From: an uncultured Acidimicrobiaceae bacterium
GTDB taxonomy: Bacteria > Actinomycetota > Acidimicrobiia > Acidimicrobiales > RAAP-2
DNA: 41,449 bases
NCBI GenBank assembly: GCA_937881055.1
Contig: CALGFJ010000029.1
Location: 1-41,449 of the forward strand
Direction of reading: 5' to 3'
The first letter of the stretch is position 1; each line of letters begins with the position of its first letter. The notes beneath the pieces are model-generated. The model worked only from the letters and a program-made list of their open reading frames with translations, did no database searches and had not been told where the DNA came from. A program made the position numbers and the translations under genes. Shown here in pieces: positions 1 to 11,496 of this stretch.

Positions 1-36
1 AAGCGGGTCCCGTGAGGCCCGTACGACAGGAGAGTA

Positions 37-606
37 ATGAGCAACGAGGAAGAACGCCCGACGCGACTGCGCGGCTCGGCGTTCAGTGCGAAGAGCCAGC
101 TCATGACCGCCGACGACGTGAAGCGCGCATTGTGGCGCATGGCCCACGAAATCGTCGAGCGCAATCACGCCGTGGGGTTGCTTTCCATTGTCGGTTTGCA
201 AACCGGCGGCAGGGCTCCGGCCTCGGCACTCGCGGCGATCCTCGCCGAGATCTCCGGACAACCCGTCAAGGCCGGGACGCTCGACGTGTCGTTCTACCGC
301 GACGACTTGTCGCACAATCCGATTCCGACGTCCTCGGCGACCGACATCGATCACGACCTCACCGATCGCACCGTCGTGTTGGTCGATGACGTCTTATTCA
401 CGGGGCGCACGATTCGCGCCGCCCTCAACGCCCTCTCGGACTGGGGTCGTCCCCGAGCCGTGCAACTCGCCGTGCTCGTCGACCGCGGACACCGCGAACT
501 GCCGATCCGCCCGGACTTCGTCGGCAAGAATCTTCCGACGTCGCACGACGAAGCCATCGTCGCCACGCTCGAGGGCGTGTGGATCGGCACGAAGGAGTCA
601 GCGTGA
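37..606 (+). CDS. pyrR: Bifunctional pyr operon regulator / uracil phosphoribosyltransferase PyrR
   Basis: ATG after SD-like aggagag; PRPP-binding motif VVLVDDVLFTGRTIRAAL; first gene of pyr operon. Confidence 0.95.
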   Translation: MSNEEERPTRLRGSAFSAKSQLMTADDVKRALWRMAHEIVERNHAVGLLSIVGLQTGGRAPASALAAILAEISGQPVKAGTLDVSFYRDDLSHNPIPTSSATDIDHDLTDRTVVLVDDVLFTGRTIRAALNALSDWGRPRAVQLAVLVDRGHRELPIRPDFVGKNLPTSHDEAIVATLEGVWIGTKESA

Positions 607-1589
607 TCGAGTCAATTCGCGGTCGCAGTCTTCTCTCACTCGACGAGCTCTCGAAAGGAGCGATCGTCGAGGTGCTCGACACCGCTGAGTCGTTCGTCGA
701 AGTCAATCGCCGCAGCATCAAGAAGGTGCCCGCCTTGAAGGGTCGCGTCGTGGCCTCGCTCTTCTTCGAAGAGTCGACGCGCACCCGGCTGAGCTTCGAA
801 ACAGCGGCCAAGCGACTAAGTGCCGACGTCCTCTCCTTGGCGGTGGCTTCCAGCAGCGTGAAGAAGGGCGAGTCATTGCGCGACACGATCGCCACGATCG
901 ACGCCTTGGGGATCGACGCGGTCGTCATGCGCCACCGCTCGAGCGGCGCGGCGTTGCAGGTCAGTCGATACGTGCCCCACGTGCGCGTCATCAATGGTGG
1001 TGACGGTCAGCACCAGCATCCGACGCAGGGCCTCTTAGACGCCTTCACGATCCGTCAGATCCTCAGTGAACGTCAGGCGACCACGGGTCTCGAGTCCGGC
1101 GCCGAACTCTTCGAAGGGTTGAGGATCTTGATCGTGGGCGACATTCGCCACAGTCGGGTCGCGCGCAGCGACGTCGCGGCGTACACCACCCTCGGCGCCG
1201 AGGTTCGCGTCTGTGCTCCGGGGACGCTGCTACCCGATGGGGTCGCGACTTGGCCGGTCACGGTGGCCCACGACTTCGACGAGGCGCTCGCCTGGGCCGA
1301 CGTCGTCGGCCTCCTTCGTCTGCAGAGCGAGCGAGGCTCGGGGGCCTTCGTCGCGAGCCTGGACGAATTCACCTTCACTCACGGTCTCACCGTTGAGCGT
1401 GCACGTCTCTTGAAACCCGAAGCGTTGATAATGCACCCCGGTCCGATGAATCGCGGCGTCGAGATCGATTCGCGCGTCGTTGACTCGAGCCAGGCGATCG
1501 TGGAACGTCAAGTCAGCAACGGCGTGCCCATTCGCATGGCGGTGTTGTACCTGAGTGTCGCGGGTTCGCGAGAGGGGCAGGGACTGTGA
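603..1589 (+). CDS. pyrB: Aspartate carbamoyltransferase catalytic subunit
   Basis: GTG start overlapping the pyrR stop (GTGA); FFEESTRTRLSFE and HPTQGLLD motifs. Confidence 0.95.
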   Translation: MIESIRGRSLLSLDELSKGAIVEVLDTAESFVEVNRRSIKKVPALKGRVVASLFFEESTRTRLSFETAAKRLSADVLSLAVASSSVKKGESLRDTIATIDALGIDAVVMRHRSSGAALQVSRYVPHVRVINGGDGQHQHPTQGLLDAFTIRQILSERQATTGLESGAELFEGLRILIVGDIRHSRVARSDVAAYTTLGAEVRVCAPGTLLPDGVATWPVTVAHDFDEALAWADVVGLLRLQSERGSGAFVASLDEFTFTHGLTVERARLLKPEALIMHPGPMNRGVEIDSRVVDSSQAIVERQVSNGVPIRMAVLYLSVAGSREGQGL

Positions 1590-2896
1590 GCACGATCGTC
1601 ATTCGACAGGGCCTCGTGGTGGGCGAGCACACCAGTGGTGTCGCCGACGTCTTGATCGTGGACGGACGCGTCGCTGACGTCGCGGCGGTGATCGACGCGC
1701 CGAGTGACGCCCACGAAGTCGACGCGCGCGACTGCTGGGTGGGACCGGGATTCGTCGATCTGCACACGCACCTGCGAGAACCGGGACGAGAGTCCGCGGA
1801 AACGATAGAGAGCGGTGCGCGCGCCGGTGCCCTGGGTGGCTACTGCGCCCTGGTCGCCATGCCCAACACGGAGCCGGCGCTCGACAGCGTCGCGCTCGTC
1901 TCCTTCGTGCTCGAACGTGGCGCGCGCACGCCGCTCGACATCGCAGTCGCCGGGGCGATAACGATCGGTCGTCGAGGCGAGTCGTTGGCACCCCTGGCCG
2001 AGATGGCCGCCCTGGGTGTTCGACTCTTCACCGACGACGGCATCGGGGTGCAGGATCCGTCGATGATGCGACGCGCCCTCACCTACGCCAAACCGCTCGG
2101 CGTTCGTCTGGCGCAGCACTGTGAAGACGAACGGTTGGCCGCCGGGGGGACCATGAACGAAGGGTCCCTCAGTGGGAGCCTCGGGCTGATCGGGCGACCG
2201 GCGCTGGCCGAAGAGCTGATGGTGCAGCGCGACATCGAGCTCGTCCGGCTGACGGGATCGCCCCTGCACTTCTTGCACCTCTCCACGCGTCGCTCGCTCG
2301 AGATGGTCCTGCGCGCCCGCGACGAAGGGCTGCCGGTGAGCTTTGAAGTGGCGCCCCACCACTTCACCCTCGACGAGAGCGCGTGCTCGAGCTACGACCC
2401 GGTCTTCAAGGTCCACCCGCCGCTGCGTTCACCCGGCGATGTCGAGGCGTTGCGACAATCACTTTGCGACGGCGTCATCGACGCCGTGGCGACCGACCAC
2501 GCACCTCACGCGCCCGAACTGAAGGACCTGGCCTTCGATGAGGCCCCGGCCGGGATGCTCGGACTCGAGCACGCCGCGTCACTGACCTTCGAGGCGCTCG
2601 GTGCGTCGGCCGATCCCGGAGTGTTCTTCGCCGTGCTGAGCCGTGGACCGGCGCGCATCGCGCAGCTGCGCCGTGAGGACGGCCGCGTGCGACACAGTGC
2701 CCACGGCGGCGCAATGGCCGTCGGGGACGACGCGAACGTCACGGTCTTTGACCCGGGATGTCACTGGAGTGTCGATCGCACCACGTTGGCGAGTCGATCG
2801 ATGAACACGCCCTACGACGGTCGACCAATGGTGGGTCGCGTGCGCGCCACCATCGCCAAAGGACGCCTCGTCGTCGATGAGGGCCTCCTCACGTGA
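1586..2896 (+). CDS. pyrC: Dihydroorotase
   Basis: DLHTHLREPG metal-binding motif, MPNTEP, ATDHAPH; overlapping GTGA junction. Confidence 0.95.
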   Translation: MSTIVIRQGLVVGEHTSGVADVLIVDGRVADVAAVIDAPSDAHEVDARDCWVGPGFVDLHTHLREPGRESAETIESGARAGALGGYCALVAMPNTEPALDSVALVSFVLERGARTPLDIAVAGAITIGRRGESLAPLAEMAALGVRLFTDDGIGVQDPSMMRRALTYAKPLGVRLAQHCEDERLAAGGTMNEGSLSGSLGLIGRPALAEELMVQRDIELVRLTGSPLHFLHLSTRRSLEMVLRARDEGLPVSFEVAPHHFTLDESACSSYDPVFKVHPPLRSPGDVEALRQSLCDGVIDAVATDHAPHAPELKDLAFDEAPAGMLGLEHAASLTFEALGASADPGVFFAVLSRGPARIAQLRREDGRVRHSAHGGAMAVGDDANVTVFDPGCHWSVDRTTLASRSMNTPYDGRPMVGRVRATIAKGRLVVDEGLLT

Positions 2897-3981
2897 CGCG
2901 ACAGCCATCGGTGCTCGTGCTCGCTGACGGCACCACGTTCGAGGGCTACGCCGCGGGCCACGTACCGGACGAGGGCTTCACCAGCGGCGAATTCGTCTTC
3001 AACACGGCGCTGTCGGGCTACCAAGAAGTGATCACCGACCCGAGCTACGCCGGACAGATCGTCAGTTTCACGTACCCGCATATCGGCAACTACGGCGTCA
3101 CGCCACTCGACGACGAGTCGCTGCGACCGTGGTGCGAGGGCGTGGTGATTCGTGAACTCTCGAACCTTCCTTCCAACTGGCGATCGGTCGGGCCGCTCGA
3201 AGGCTTCTTGCGCCAACACCGCGTGGCGGCCATTGTGGGCGTCGACACGCGTCGACTGACCCGACATCTGCGCGCCCACGGGGCGCTGCCCGGTGCCTTC
3301 GGTCACGGCGATCCGCAGGTCGTAGCCGCCGCCGCTCGGGTGGCCCGCGGCACCGACGGCACGGACCTGGTGACTCGGGTGTCGACGGGCGAGATCTACA
3401 CCCGCGGCGTCGGTGAACGTCACGTGGTCGCCCTCGACTACGGGATCAAGACGATGATGGTGCACCAACTCGCCGAACGTTTTCGCGTCAGCGTCGTTCC
3501 GGCCTCGACGAGTGCCGAGGAGATCCGCTCGCTCGAGCCCGACGGCGTGTTCCTCTCGAACGGACCCGGTGATCCCGCGGCCCTGGGCGACCAGGTGCGC
3601 GTATTGGAGACGTTGCTCGGCACCGTTCCGATCTTCGGCATCTGTCTCGGTCATCAACTGCTCGCCCAGGCGCTCGGCGGACGGACGTTCAAACTGCCCT
3701 TCGGTCATCACGGCAGTAACCACCCGGTCCGTGACCTCGCGACCGGTCGCATCGAGATCACCGCGCAGAATCACAACTACGCCGTCGAGCCCGACACGTT
3801 GGCCCACGGTGTCGTGAGTCACGTCAACTTGAACGATGGCGTGATCGAAGGAGTGTCGGCGCCGAGTGAGCGCTGTTTCTCCGTGCAGTACCACCCCGAA
3901 GCCGGGCCCGGTCCCCACGACGCGCGCTACCTCTTTGAGCGATTCGAAAACGCGCTTCGCGGCGTGACGATGGGCGCGTGA
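2893..3981 (+). CDS. carA: Carbamoyl-phosphate synthase small subunit
   Basis: Class I glutamine amidotransferase motifs [22 protein letters not shown]. Confidence 0.95.
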   Translation: MTRQPSVLVLADGTTFEGYAAGHVPDEGFTSGEFVFNTALSGYQEVITDPSYAGQIVSFTYPHIGNYGVTPLDDESLRPWCEGVVIRELSNLPSNWRSVGPLEGFLRQHRVAAIVGVDTRRLTRHLRAHGALPGAFGHGDPQVVAAAARVARGTDGTDLVTRVSTGEIYTRGVGERHVVALDYGIKTMMVHQLAERFRVSVVPASTSAEEIRSLEPDGVFLSNGPGDPAALGDQVRVLETLLGTVPIFGICLGHQLLAQALGGRTFKLPFGHHGSNHPVRDLATGRIEITAQNHNYAVEPDTLAHGVVSHVNLNDGVIEGVSAPSERCFSVQYHPEAGPGPHDARYLFERFENALRGVTMGA

Positions 3982-6900
3982 TGCCAAAGCGCGTCGACAT
4001 CCACTCGATCATGGTCATCGGATCCGGTCCGATCGTGATCGGCCAGGCCTGTGAGTTCGACTACTCGGGGACTCAGGCGTGTCAGGTGCTGCGCGCCGAG
4101 GGTTACAAGGTGATCCTCGTCAACTCCAATCCCGCCACGATCATGACCGACCCGGCGACGGCTGACGTGACCTACGTCGAACCACTGGACGCCGACGTCC
4201 TCATCGACATCATCGAGCGCGAACGGCCCGACGCGTTGTTGCCGACGCTGGGTGGACAGACGGCACTGAACCTGACGATGGAGCTCGTGCGACGTGGCGT
4301 CACCGAGCGGTTCGGCGTCGAAGTCATCGGGGCGCGACCGGAGGCGATCGCCACCGCCGAAGACCGCGACCTCTTCAAGACGGCGATGGCCGACATCGGT
4401 CTGGCGGTCCCCGAGTCCGGTTTCGCGCGAAACGTGGACGAGGCGTACGTGATCGCCGAGGACATTGGGTGGCCCGTGATGATCCGGCCGAGTTTCATCC
4501 TGGGCGGATCAGGCACGGGCATCGCCCACGACGAAGCGCAACTACGCACCCTGGCGGGCGAAGGCATCGCGGCCTCGCCCGTCTCAGAGATCCTGGTCGA
4601 ACGCTCCGTCGCGGGCTGGAAGGAGTTCGAACTGGAGGTCATGCGTGACGCGGCGGACAACTGCGTGGTCGTGTGCGGCATTGAGAACTTCGATCCGATG
4701 GGGGTACACACCGGTGATTCCATCACCGTGGCACCGATTCAGACCCTCTCGGACGTGGAGTACCAAGCGATGCGCGACGACGCCTTCGCGGTCCTGCGAC
4801 GCGTCGGAGTCGAGACCGGGGGATCCAACGTGCAGTTCGCGGTCAATCCCGTCGACGGGGAGCGTCTCGTGATCGAAATGAATCCCCGGGTCAGTCGTTC
4901 GAGCGCGCTCGCGTCCAAGGCCACCGGCTTTCCGATCGCCAAGATCGCCGCTCGATTGGCCGTTGGTTACACGCTCGATGAGATTCGAAACGACATCACC
5001 GAAGTGACGCCGGCCAGTTTCGAGCCGGTGATCGACTACGTGGTGACGAAGATCCCGCGCTGGGCCTTCGAGAAGCTGCCCGGCGCCACGGCCGAGCTCG
5101 GCACCAGGATGCAGTCGGTCGGCGAGGTCATGGCGATTGGAAGAAACTTCGCCGAGTCCTTGCAAAAGGCGGTTCGGTCGCTCGAACAGGGTCGGGCGGG
5201 ATTCGCCCTGGGCCGTCACTCGGAGTTCGTGGACTTCGACCTCGAACGACTCTGGCACAGTTGCGTCGTGGCGACGCCCGAGCGCCTCTTCGCGTTGCAC
5301 GAACTGCTCTGGCGAGGTGCGTCGATTGACGACATCGTCGAACGCACCGGCATCGACTGCTGGTTCATCCACCAATTGGCCGAGATCATCGAACGCGAGC
5401 GTGAACTGAGTCCGGACGTGGTGCTCGAGACCTTCGACGTGAGACGGTGGCGGCGTTACAAGCAGTGGGGATTCTCCGATCCCCAGATCGCCGAGCTCTG
5501 CGGTCGTGACGTCGAGGCGGTGACGGTGCTGCGTCGCGCGGCCGGCGTGGTCACGACCTTCAATACCGTCGATACGTGTGCCGCGGAGTTCGAGGCGTCG
5601 ACGCCCTATCACTACAGCACGTACGAGGACGCGAGCGAGGTTCGTCCGTCATCTCGAGATCGCGTGATAATCCTCGGCTCCGGTCCGAATCGGATCGGCC
5701 AGGGAATCGAATTCGACTACTGCTGCGTCCACGCCTCGTACGCGTTGCGCGACATGGGCTTTGAGACGGTCATGGTGAACTGCAATCCCGAAACCGTCTC
5801 GACGGACTACTCAACATCGGACCGGCTGTACTTCGAGCCGCTGACGCCCGAAGACGTGGCCGAGGTCATTGCGGCCGAGCGTGCGGCGTGCGTCGACGGC
5901 GCGCGCGTACTCGGCGTGATCGTCTCCCTGGGTGGCCAGACGCCGCTCAAGTTGTCACACTCCCTGGACCCGGCCCTGGTCCTCGGCACGCCCGTCGCCT
6001 CCATCGATTCGGCCGAAGACCGAGAGCAGTGGTCGGCGATCTGTAAGTCGTTGGGTCTGCGCCAGCCCCCCGGGGACGTGGCCCTCACTCTCGCCGAGGC
6101 ACGCACGGTGGTGCGCGCGATCGGTTATCCCGTCCTCGTGCGGCCGAGTTACGTACTGGGCGGACGGGCGATGGAGATCGTCTATGACGACGCGTCGCTC
6201 GAACGAGTCATGAAGGACTTGACGAGTGAGCACGGTTCGCTCGCGCGCGAGGGCGGCGTCTCGCAGAGCCGGCCGATCCTCATTGACAGTTTTCTGGAAG
6301 ACGCCATCGAAGTGGACGTCGACGCGGTACGCGACACGCGCGGCGACGTCTTCGTCGCGGGCGTCATGGAGCACGTCGAAGAGGCGGGCGTGCACTCCGG
6401 CGATTCGGCGTGCGCACTCCCGCCCCAGACCCTGAGTGCGGCGGTGCTCTCGACGTTGCACGCGCACACGAAGAAGATTGCCGATTCCCTCGGCGTCGTC
6501 GGCCTCATCAACGTGCAATACGCCGTCAAGGACGAGGAGGTCTTCGTCCTCGAGGCCAATCCTCGAGCGTCGCGCACCGTGCCCTTTGTCGCCAAGGCGA
6601 CCGGCGTCGCGCTGGCCCAAGTGGCGGTTCGCGTGATGATGGGCCAATCGTTACGTGAGCTCGTCGAGCTGGGCGTCGTACCGGCCGCGACGCCCGTGCC
6701 GCACTACGTCTCGGTCAAAGAAGCGGTCTTGCCGTTCAACCGCTTTCCGGGCGTCGACACGGTCCTGGGCCCGGAAATGCGTTCGACCGGCGAAGTCATG
6801 GGCGTGGGGGAGAGTTTCGGCATCGCTTTCGCCAAGGCCCAGTTGGCCGCCGGGACGCGCCTCCCCGACCAGGGCCAGGTCTTCATGAGTCTCGCCGATC

Positions 6901-7274
6901 GCGACAAGGTCCAGGGACTCGAGCTGGCGCGACTGCTCGCGGACCTCGGCTTCACCCTCGCCGCGACGGTCGGAACCGCGGGGTACCTGCGGTCTCACGG
7001 CGTGGTCGTCGCCACGCTGGTCGGGAAGGTCGGCTTGGCCGAGATGGGTGTCGACGCCGTCTCGATGATCGCGGCCGGCGACGTGCAACTCGTGGTCAAT
7101 ACGCCCTCGGGTAGTGGGGCCCGGGCCGACGGCGCGCTCATCCGAGCTGCCTGCATCGTGCACGCCGTATCGTGTCTCACTACGATCAGCGCGGGCTTGG
7201 CCGCCGCTAAGGGCATCGCCGATACCCGTGCCCAGGGATGGCGCGTCGCGTCATTGCAGGAGTTGCACCGATGA
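3981..7274 (+). CDS. carB: Carbamoyl-phosphate synthase large subunit
   Basis: About 1097 aa; duplicated ATP-grasp halves ([23 protein letters not shown] and [22 protein letters not shown]). Confidence 0.95.
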   Translation: MPKRVDIHSIMVIGSGPIVIGQACEFDYSGTQACQVLRAEGYKVILVNSNPATIMTDPATADVTYVEPLDADVLIDIIERERPDALLPTLGGQTALNLTMELVRRGVTERFGVEVIGARPEAIATAEDRDLFKTAMADIGLAVPESGFARNVDEAYVIAEDIGWPVMIRPSFILGGSGTGIAHDEAQLRTLAGEGIAASPVSEILVERSVAGWKEFELEVMRDAADNCVVVCGIENFDPMGVHTGDSITVAPIQTLSDVEYQAMRDDAFAVLRRVGVETGGSNVQFAVNPVDGERLVIEMNPRVSRSSALASKATGFPIAKIAARLAVGYTLDEIRNDITEVTPASFEPVIDYVVTKIPRWAFEKLPGATAELGTRMQSVGEVMAIGRNFAESLQKAVRSLEQGRAGFALGRHSEFVDFDLERLWHSCVVATPERLFALHELLWRGASIDDIVERTGIDCWFIHQLAEIIERERELSPDVVLETFDVRRWRRYKQWGFSDPQIAELCGRDVEAVTVLRRAAGVVTTFNTVDTCAAEFEASTPYHYSTYEDASEVRPSSRDRVIILGSGPNRIGQGIEFDYCCVHASYALRDMGFETVMVNCNPETVSTDYSTSDRLYFEPLTPEDVAEVIAAERAACVDGARVLGVIVSLGGQTPLKLSHSLDPALVLGTPVASIDSAEDREQWSAICKSLGLRQPPGDVALTLAEARTVVRAIGYPVLVRPSYVLGGRAMEIVYDDASLERVMKDLTSEHGSLAREGGVSQSRPILIDSFLEDAIEVDVDAVRDTRGDVFVAGVMEHVEEAGVHSGDSACALPPQTLSAAVLSTLHAHTKKIADSLGVVGLINVQYAVKDEEVFVLEANPRASRTVPFVAKATGVALAQVAVRVMMGQSLRELVELGVVPAATPVPHYVSVKEAVLPFNRFPGVDTVLGPEMRSTGEVMGVGESFGIAFAKAQLAAGTRLPDQGQVFMSLADRDKVQGLELARLLADLGFTLAATVGTAGYLRSHGVVVATLVGKVGLAEMGVDAVSMIAAGDVQLVVNTPSGSGARADGALIRAACIVHAVSCLTTISAGLAAAKGIADTRAQGWRVASLQELHR

Positions 7275-8179
7275 GTGATCTCGATACCCACGTGGGAGCG
7301 GTGGCGCTTCGTTCGCCAATACTGACGGCGGCCGGTACCTCGGGCTACGGCGACGAACTCGCCGCGTACGGCGAACTTCGCTCTCTCGGCGCCGTCGTCG
7401 TGAAGTCACTGGCCAACTTCGCGTGGGAGGGGAACGCCGCGCCGCGCGTCGCGGCCTCGGGGGCACACATGTTGAACTCGGTCGGGCTCGCGGGTCCGGG
7501 CGTCTCGGCGTGGCGTGAACACTTCTTGCCCGATCTCGAACTGCGCGGATGCGCCGTGGTGGCCTCGATCTGGGGTCGTACCGTCAACGAATTCGGCGAG
7601 GCGGCCGAAGCGATGCGCGGCGCCAACGTGGTCGCGGTCGAAGTGAATGCCAGTTGTCCGAATCTCGAGAGCCGCTCGTCGATCTTCGCGCACTCGGCCC
7701 TCGCGACCGCCGAGGTCGTGCGAGCGTCGAAAGCGGCCGACCTTCCTCTTTGGATCAAGCTCAGCCCGAACACGCCGGACTTGATCGCGATCGCGGGAGC
7801 GGCCCTCGACGCCGGCGCCGACGCTCTCGTGCTCGTCAATACCGTGCTCGGACTGGGCATCGATATCGAACGCCGCCAACTCTCATTGGGCAACGGCGGG
7901 GGCGGCGTGAGCGGTCCGGGCATCTTGCCGGTTGCGTTGCGTTGCGTGTACGAATGTCGTGCCGCGTTCCCCACGACGCCCATTGTGGGCGTCGGGGGCG
8001 TGAGTAGTGGCGAGGATGCCGTGGCGATGATCATGGCGGGTGCGAACGCCGTGGAGGTCGGAACGGCGACGTTCGCGAACCCCCGCGCGCCGTGGCTGGT
8101 GCAACAGGGATTGGAGCGATGGATGCAACGACACGACGTGACGCGGGTGAGTGAGATCATGGGTGCAGTTCATGGATGA
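7271..8179 (+). CDS. pyrD: Dihydroorotate dehydrogenase, class 1B-like
   Basis: NASCPN catalytic region; [68 protein letters not shown] junction with carB. Confidence 0.92.
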   Translation: MSDLDTHVGAVALRSPILTAAGTSGYGDELAAYGELRSLGAVVVKSLANFAWEGNAAPRVAASGAHMLNSVGLAGPGVSAWREHFLPDLELRGCAVVASIWGRTVNEFGEAAEAMRGANVVAVEVNASCPNLESRSSIFAHSALATAEVVRASKAADLPLWIKLSPNTPDLIAIAGAALDAGADALVLVNTVLGLGIDIERRQLSLGNGGGGVSGPGILPVALRCVYECRAAFPTTPIVGVGGVSSGEDAVAMIMAGANAVEVGTATFANPRAPWLVQQGLERWMQRHDVTRVSEIMGAVHG

Positions 8180-9008
8180 GACCTTCGGTACGAGGCTGCG
8201 CGATCGCATACGGGCCCTCGGGCCGCTGTGTGTCGGGGTTGATCCGAGCCGTGAGTTATTGGAGTCCTGGGATCGCGGCGACACGGTCGAGGGCATGGAG
8301 TTCTTCTCGCGCGCGGTCCTCGAGGCGGTGGTCGGCACCGCAGCCGCAATCAAACCCCAGGTCGCCTTCTTCGAACGCTTCGGTTCCGCCGGGTACCGCG
8401 TTCTCGAACAGCTGATCGGAGACGCGCGCGACGCCGATGTCCTCGTCGTCGCTGACGCCAAGCGCGGCGACTTCCTGGTCACCAACAATGGCTACGCCGA
8501 GGCGTGGTTGGCAGAACGCTCGCCGCTTCACGTCGACGCCGTCACCGCCAGTCCCTATCTCGGTGTCGACGCGCTCGCACCTCTCTTCACGCTCGCCGAA
8601 GAACACGCGCGCGGCGTGTTCGTTCTCGTGGCGACGTCGAATACCGAAGGACGCGTCGTGCAGAGCGCCCGTACGCCCGAAGGCGAGCGCGTGGAGGACG
8701 TCGTCCTTCGTAGCATCGCCGAGCGAAACCACCGCGTCGACGGCCTCGGGTCATTCGGCGCGGTCATCGGTGCGACTCGTGACCTCCCGGAGTTCGACCT
8801 GGCGAAGCTGGGTGGTCCGTTCCTGGTACCGGGCGTCGGCGCCCAGGGGGGGAGTGCTGAGAACGTGGCGCGATTGTTCTCTCGTTGCCCTTCGGACACC
8901 GTGCTTGTGAACGTGGCACGATCCATCTTGACGGCCGGTCCGGAACGTGCCGCGCTGCGCGACGCCGCGCGTCATTGGCGCGATGATCTCAGTCAGGCGT
9001 TGGCCTGA
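8172..9008 (+). CDS. pyrF: Orotidine 5'-phosphate decarboxylase (type 2)
   Basis: VVADAKRGD motif; overlaps pyrD end; pyr operon context. Confidence 0.93.
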   Translation: MDETFGTRLRDRIRALGPLCVGVDPSRELLESWDRGDTVEGMEFFSRAVLEAVVGTAAAIKPQVAFFERFGSAGYRVLEQLIGDARDADVLVVADAKRGDFLVTNNGYAEAWLAERSPLHVDAVTASPYLGVDALAPLFTLAEEHARGVFVLVATSNTEGRVVQSARTPEGERVEDVVLRSIAERNHRVDGLGSFGAVIGATRDLPEFDLAKLGGPFLVPGVGAQGGSAENVARLFSRCPSDTVLVNVARSILTAGPERAALRDAARHWRDDLSQALA

Positions 9009-9029
9009 ACAAAAGTCAGCGCAGGGGAG

Positions 9030-9041
9030 TAATCTGACATC
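9030..9041 (+). promoter_or_regulatory. Leaderless-type -10 for mihF
   Basis: TAATCT then 6 nt (gacatc) to GTG 9042. Confidence 0.45.
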
Positions 9042-9362
9042 GTGACTCCCACGCCGCCGAACCTCTCGCAAGAACAGCGGGTCGAGGCTTCGCGTCTGGC
9101 GGTAGCGAACCGTCGTCGGCGCGCCGAAGTGAAGCGCATGGTGAAGTCCGGTGAGTTGTCGCTCGACGAACTTTTCGAGCTGGCCTCACGCGAAGAGTGC
9201 GTGGCGCAGATGCGCGCGTATGACCTCATCAGTGCACTGCCCGCCATCGGTGAAGTGAAGGCCGAACGAATCATGAACAACGCGTCGATCGCCAAGACCC
9301 GGCGAATCCGAGGACTTGGTCCCAAACAACGCGCGGAACTGTTTCGAGCCCTTGTCCGCTGA
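9042..9362 (+). CDS. mihF: Mycobacterial-type integration host factor (mIHF)
   Basis: LPAIGEVKAERIMNNASIAKTRRIRGLGPKQRAEL helix-two-turn-helix-like region; conserved position upstream of gmk in actinobacteria. Confidence 0.9.
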   Translation: MTPTPPNLSQEQRVEASRLAVANRRRRAEVKRMVKSGELSLDELFELASREECVAQMRAYDLISALPAIGEVKAERIMNNASIAKTRRIRGLGPKQRAELFRALVR

Positions 9363-9924
9363 GCCATTCATCGCGGTTCTCATCGGTCCGGGTGGTGTCG
9401 GCAAGGGCACACTGGCGCGACGACTGGTCGAGGCCGACGACCGACTGTGGCTGAGCAAGAGTTGGACGACTCGGCCGGTGCGAGTGACCGAAGACGGTTC
9501 GGAGTACCACTTCGTGGACCGCGCAACCTTCGAAAAGGCCATCGAGGACGACGCGTTCCTAGAGTGGGCCGAATTCCACGGCAACCTCTACGGGACACCA
9601 CGTCCCGAGGCGGGTGATCACGACGTACTGCTCGAGATCGAGGTCCAGGGCGCGGAGCAGGTCCTCGCCCACGATCCGTCGGCGGTCGTCGTTCTCGTGC
9701 TCGCTCCTTCGATGGAGCAGCTCGAGGAACGTCTTCGGGGCCGCGGTGACTCCGACGAGCACGTCGAGAAGCGTCTGTCGAGCGCGCCGCACGAACTCGC
9801 CAAAGGCCATGCGATTGCTACACGCGTCGTCGTCAATGACGACGTCGAGCGTACAACGAGTGAAATCCTCTCTATACTGGAAGAACTCCGCCCGTCCCGG
9901 CGATCCCCCTCGAAAAAGGACTGA
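9352..9924 (+). CDS. gmk: Guanylate kinase
   Basis: P-loop GPGGVGKGT, SWTTRPVR, GSEYHFV, EFHGNLYGTP; start probably TTG at 9352 inside the mihF end. Confidence 0.92.
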   Translation: MSAEPFIAVLIGPGGVGKGTLARRLVEADDRLWLSKSWTTRPVRVTEDGSEYHFVDRATFEKAIEDDAFLEWAEFHGNLYGTPRPEAGDHDVLLEIEVQGAEQVLAHDPSAVVVLVLAPSMEQLEERLRGRGDSDEHVEKRLSSAPHELAKGHAIATRVVVNDDVERTTSEILSILEELRPSRRSPSKKD

Positions 9925-9929
9925 ATATC

Positions 9930-10283
9930 ATGGCCGAACGCCCCACCCTCGTCGATCCGCCCATCGAAACGCTCTTGAACAAGGTGGGTGACTCGAAGTT
10001 CACGCTCGTGGCCGTCACGGCGATTCGGGCCCGCGAGATCAACGAGTACTACAACGGACTTGGTTCCGGTCACGGCGCCCTGATCCCGCCGCAGGTGACG
10101 TCACTGTCGAACAAGTCATTGTCACTGGCGATGGAAGAGCTCTACCAGGGCAAACTGGAGTTCCACCGTCCGACCCCTGAGGAGCTCGAAAATGAGCGTC
10201 TTCAGGCTGTCGCGTTGGAAGAGGCCCGTCAGGACGCCAACAACGACCTGGACGCCTTCACCGATGCCCTCCGCGACGCCTGA
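9930..10283 (+). CDS. rpoZ: DNA-directed RNA polymerase omega subunit
   Basis: PPIETLLNKVGDSKFTLVAVTAIRAREINEYY; context gmk-rpoZ-coaBC. Confidence 0.92.
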   Translation: MAERPTLVDPPIETLLNKVGDSKFTLVAVTAIRAREINEYYNGLGSGHGALIPPQVTSLSNKSLSLAMEELYQGKLEFHRPTPEELENERLQAVALEEARQDANNDLDAFTDALRDA

Positions 10284-11496
10284 GTCGTCCGCACCTCGAA
10301 TAGTCCTCGGCGTCGCCGGCGGCATCGCCGCCTACAAGGCGGTCGAACTGTTGCGCCTCTTGCGCGACGCCAACTACTACGTCACTCCGGTCCTCACGCC
10401 CGACGCCACGCGTTTCGTGGGCGCGCTGACCTTCAGCGCCCTCGCGAGTGAGCCCGCGCGAACGAACCTCTTCGGGGACCCGACGACGCCGATCCCGCAC
10501 ACGTACCTCGGACGTAACGCCGATCTCGTCGTCGTCGCTCCGGCCACGGCCCACCTCATCGCCCGATACGCCGCGGGACTCGCCGATGACCTCTTGAGTG
10601 CCACGTTGCTCGCGACCAACGCCCCCGTGCTGCTGTGCGCAGCGATGCACTCAGAGATGTGGGCGCAACCGTCGGTGCAGGAGAATCTGGCGACGTTGCG
10701 TCGTCGCGGCGTCATCGTGCTCGAACCCGACACCGGTCACCTCGCGGGCGGCGACGTGGGGATAGGACGAATGGTCGAGCCCGCGGCAATTTTCGAACTC
10801 GTCCAGAGGATCGTTGACGGCTACCGTGGTCCGCTCAGCGGCAAGCGCCTCGTGATAAGTGCCGGGGGGACCCGTGAAGCGATCGACCCGGTGCGCGTGA
10901 TCGCCAATCGTTCATCCGGTCGCCAGGGTTACGCGTTGGCCGAGATCGCGCGGCGCCTCGGCGCCTCGGTCACCCTGGTGTCGACCGTCGAACGAGCACT
11001 CGCCCTCGACGTGGCCCACGATATCGACGTCGTTCGCGTCGAGAGCGCGGCCCAGATGCGCGACGCCATGCTCGAACACTTTGCCTCGAACGACGTCGCG
11101 ATCATGGCCGCCGCCGTCGCGGACTTCACCGTCAATCCGGCCAGTGAGAAGATAAAGAAGGACACCGGGCTGCCGTCGTTGCACTTCGAACCCACCGCCG
11201 ACATCGTCCTTGATCTCGTCGCGGCACGCCACGACGCGCAAGTGGTGGTCGCCTTCGCGGCCGAGACGACGAACGTCCTCGAACACGCACGAGAGAAACT
11301 ACGGCGCAAGGATGTGGACCTTCTGGTGGTGAATGACGTCTCGGCCCCGGGCGCCGGCTTCGAGCACGAGACGAACGAAGTCATCCTCCTCGGTCGCGAC
11401 GGTGTCGCAGAAACGGTGTCGTTACGCTCGAAAGAAGCCGTGGCAATGGCGATCTTGGCTAGGGTGGCGTCATTGCTATCGCAAGGAGCCCCATGA
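10264..11496 (+). CDS. coaBC: Bifunctional phosphopantothenoylcysteine decarboxylase / phosphopantothenate-cysteine ligase
   Basis: [48 protein letters not shown]; 20 bp overlap with rpoZ. Confidence 0.94.
   Translation: MPSATPESSAPRIVLGVAGGIAAYKAVELLRLLRDANYYVTPVLTPDATRFVGALTFSALASEPARTNLFGDPTTPIPHTYLGRNADLVVVAPATAHLIARYAAGLADDLLSATLLATNAPVLLCAAMHSEMWAQPSVQENLATLRRRGVIVLEPDTGHLAGGDVGIGRMVEPAAIFELVQRIVDGYRGPLSGKRLVISAGGTREAIDPVRVIANRSSGRQGYALAEIARRLGASVTLVSTVERALALDVAHDIDVVRVESAAQMRDAMLEHFASNDVAIMAAAVADFTVNPASEKIKKDTGLPSLHFEPTADIVLDLVAARHDAQVVVAFAAETTNVLEHAREKLRRKDVDLLVVNDVSAPGAGFEHETNEVILLGRDGVAETVSLRSKEAVAMAILARVASLLSQGAP

Noticed and set aside
1508-2416. 302-aa minus-strand ORF opposite pyrC
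   Set aside because: Shadow ORF in high-GC DNA; PyrC is well supported on the + strand.
2812-3987. 391-aa minus-strand ORF opposite carA
   Set aside because: Antisense shadow of an unambiguous CarA coding region; His/Arg/Val-rich translation.
4584-5612. 342-aa minus-strand ORF opposite carB
   Set aside because: Shadow ORF; no start context or recognisable domain.
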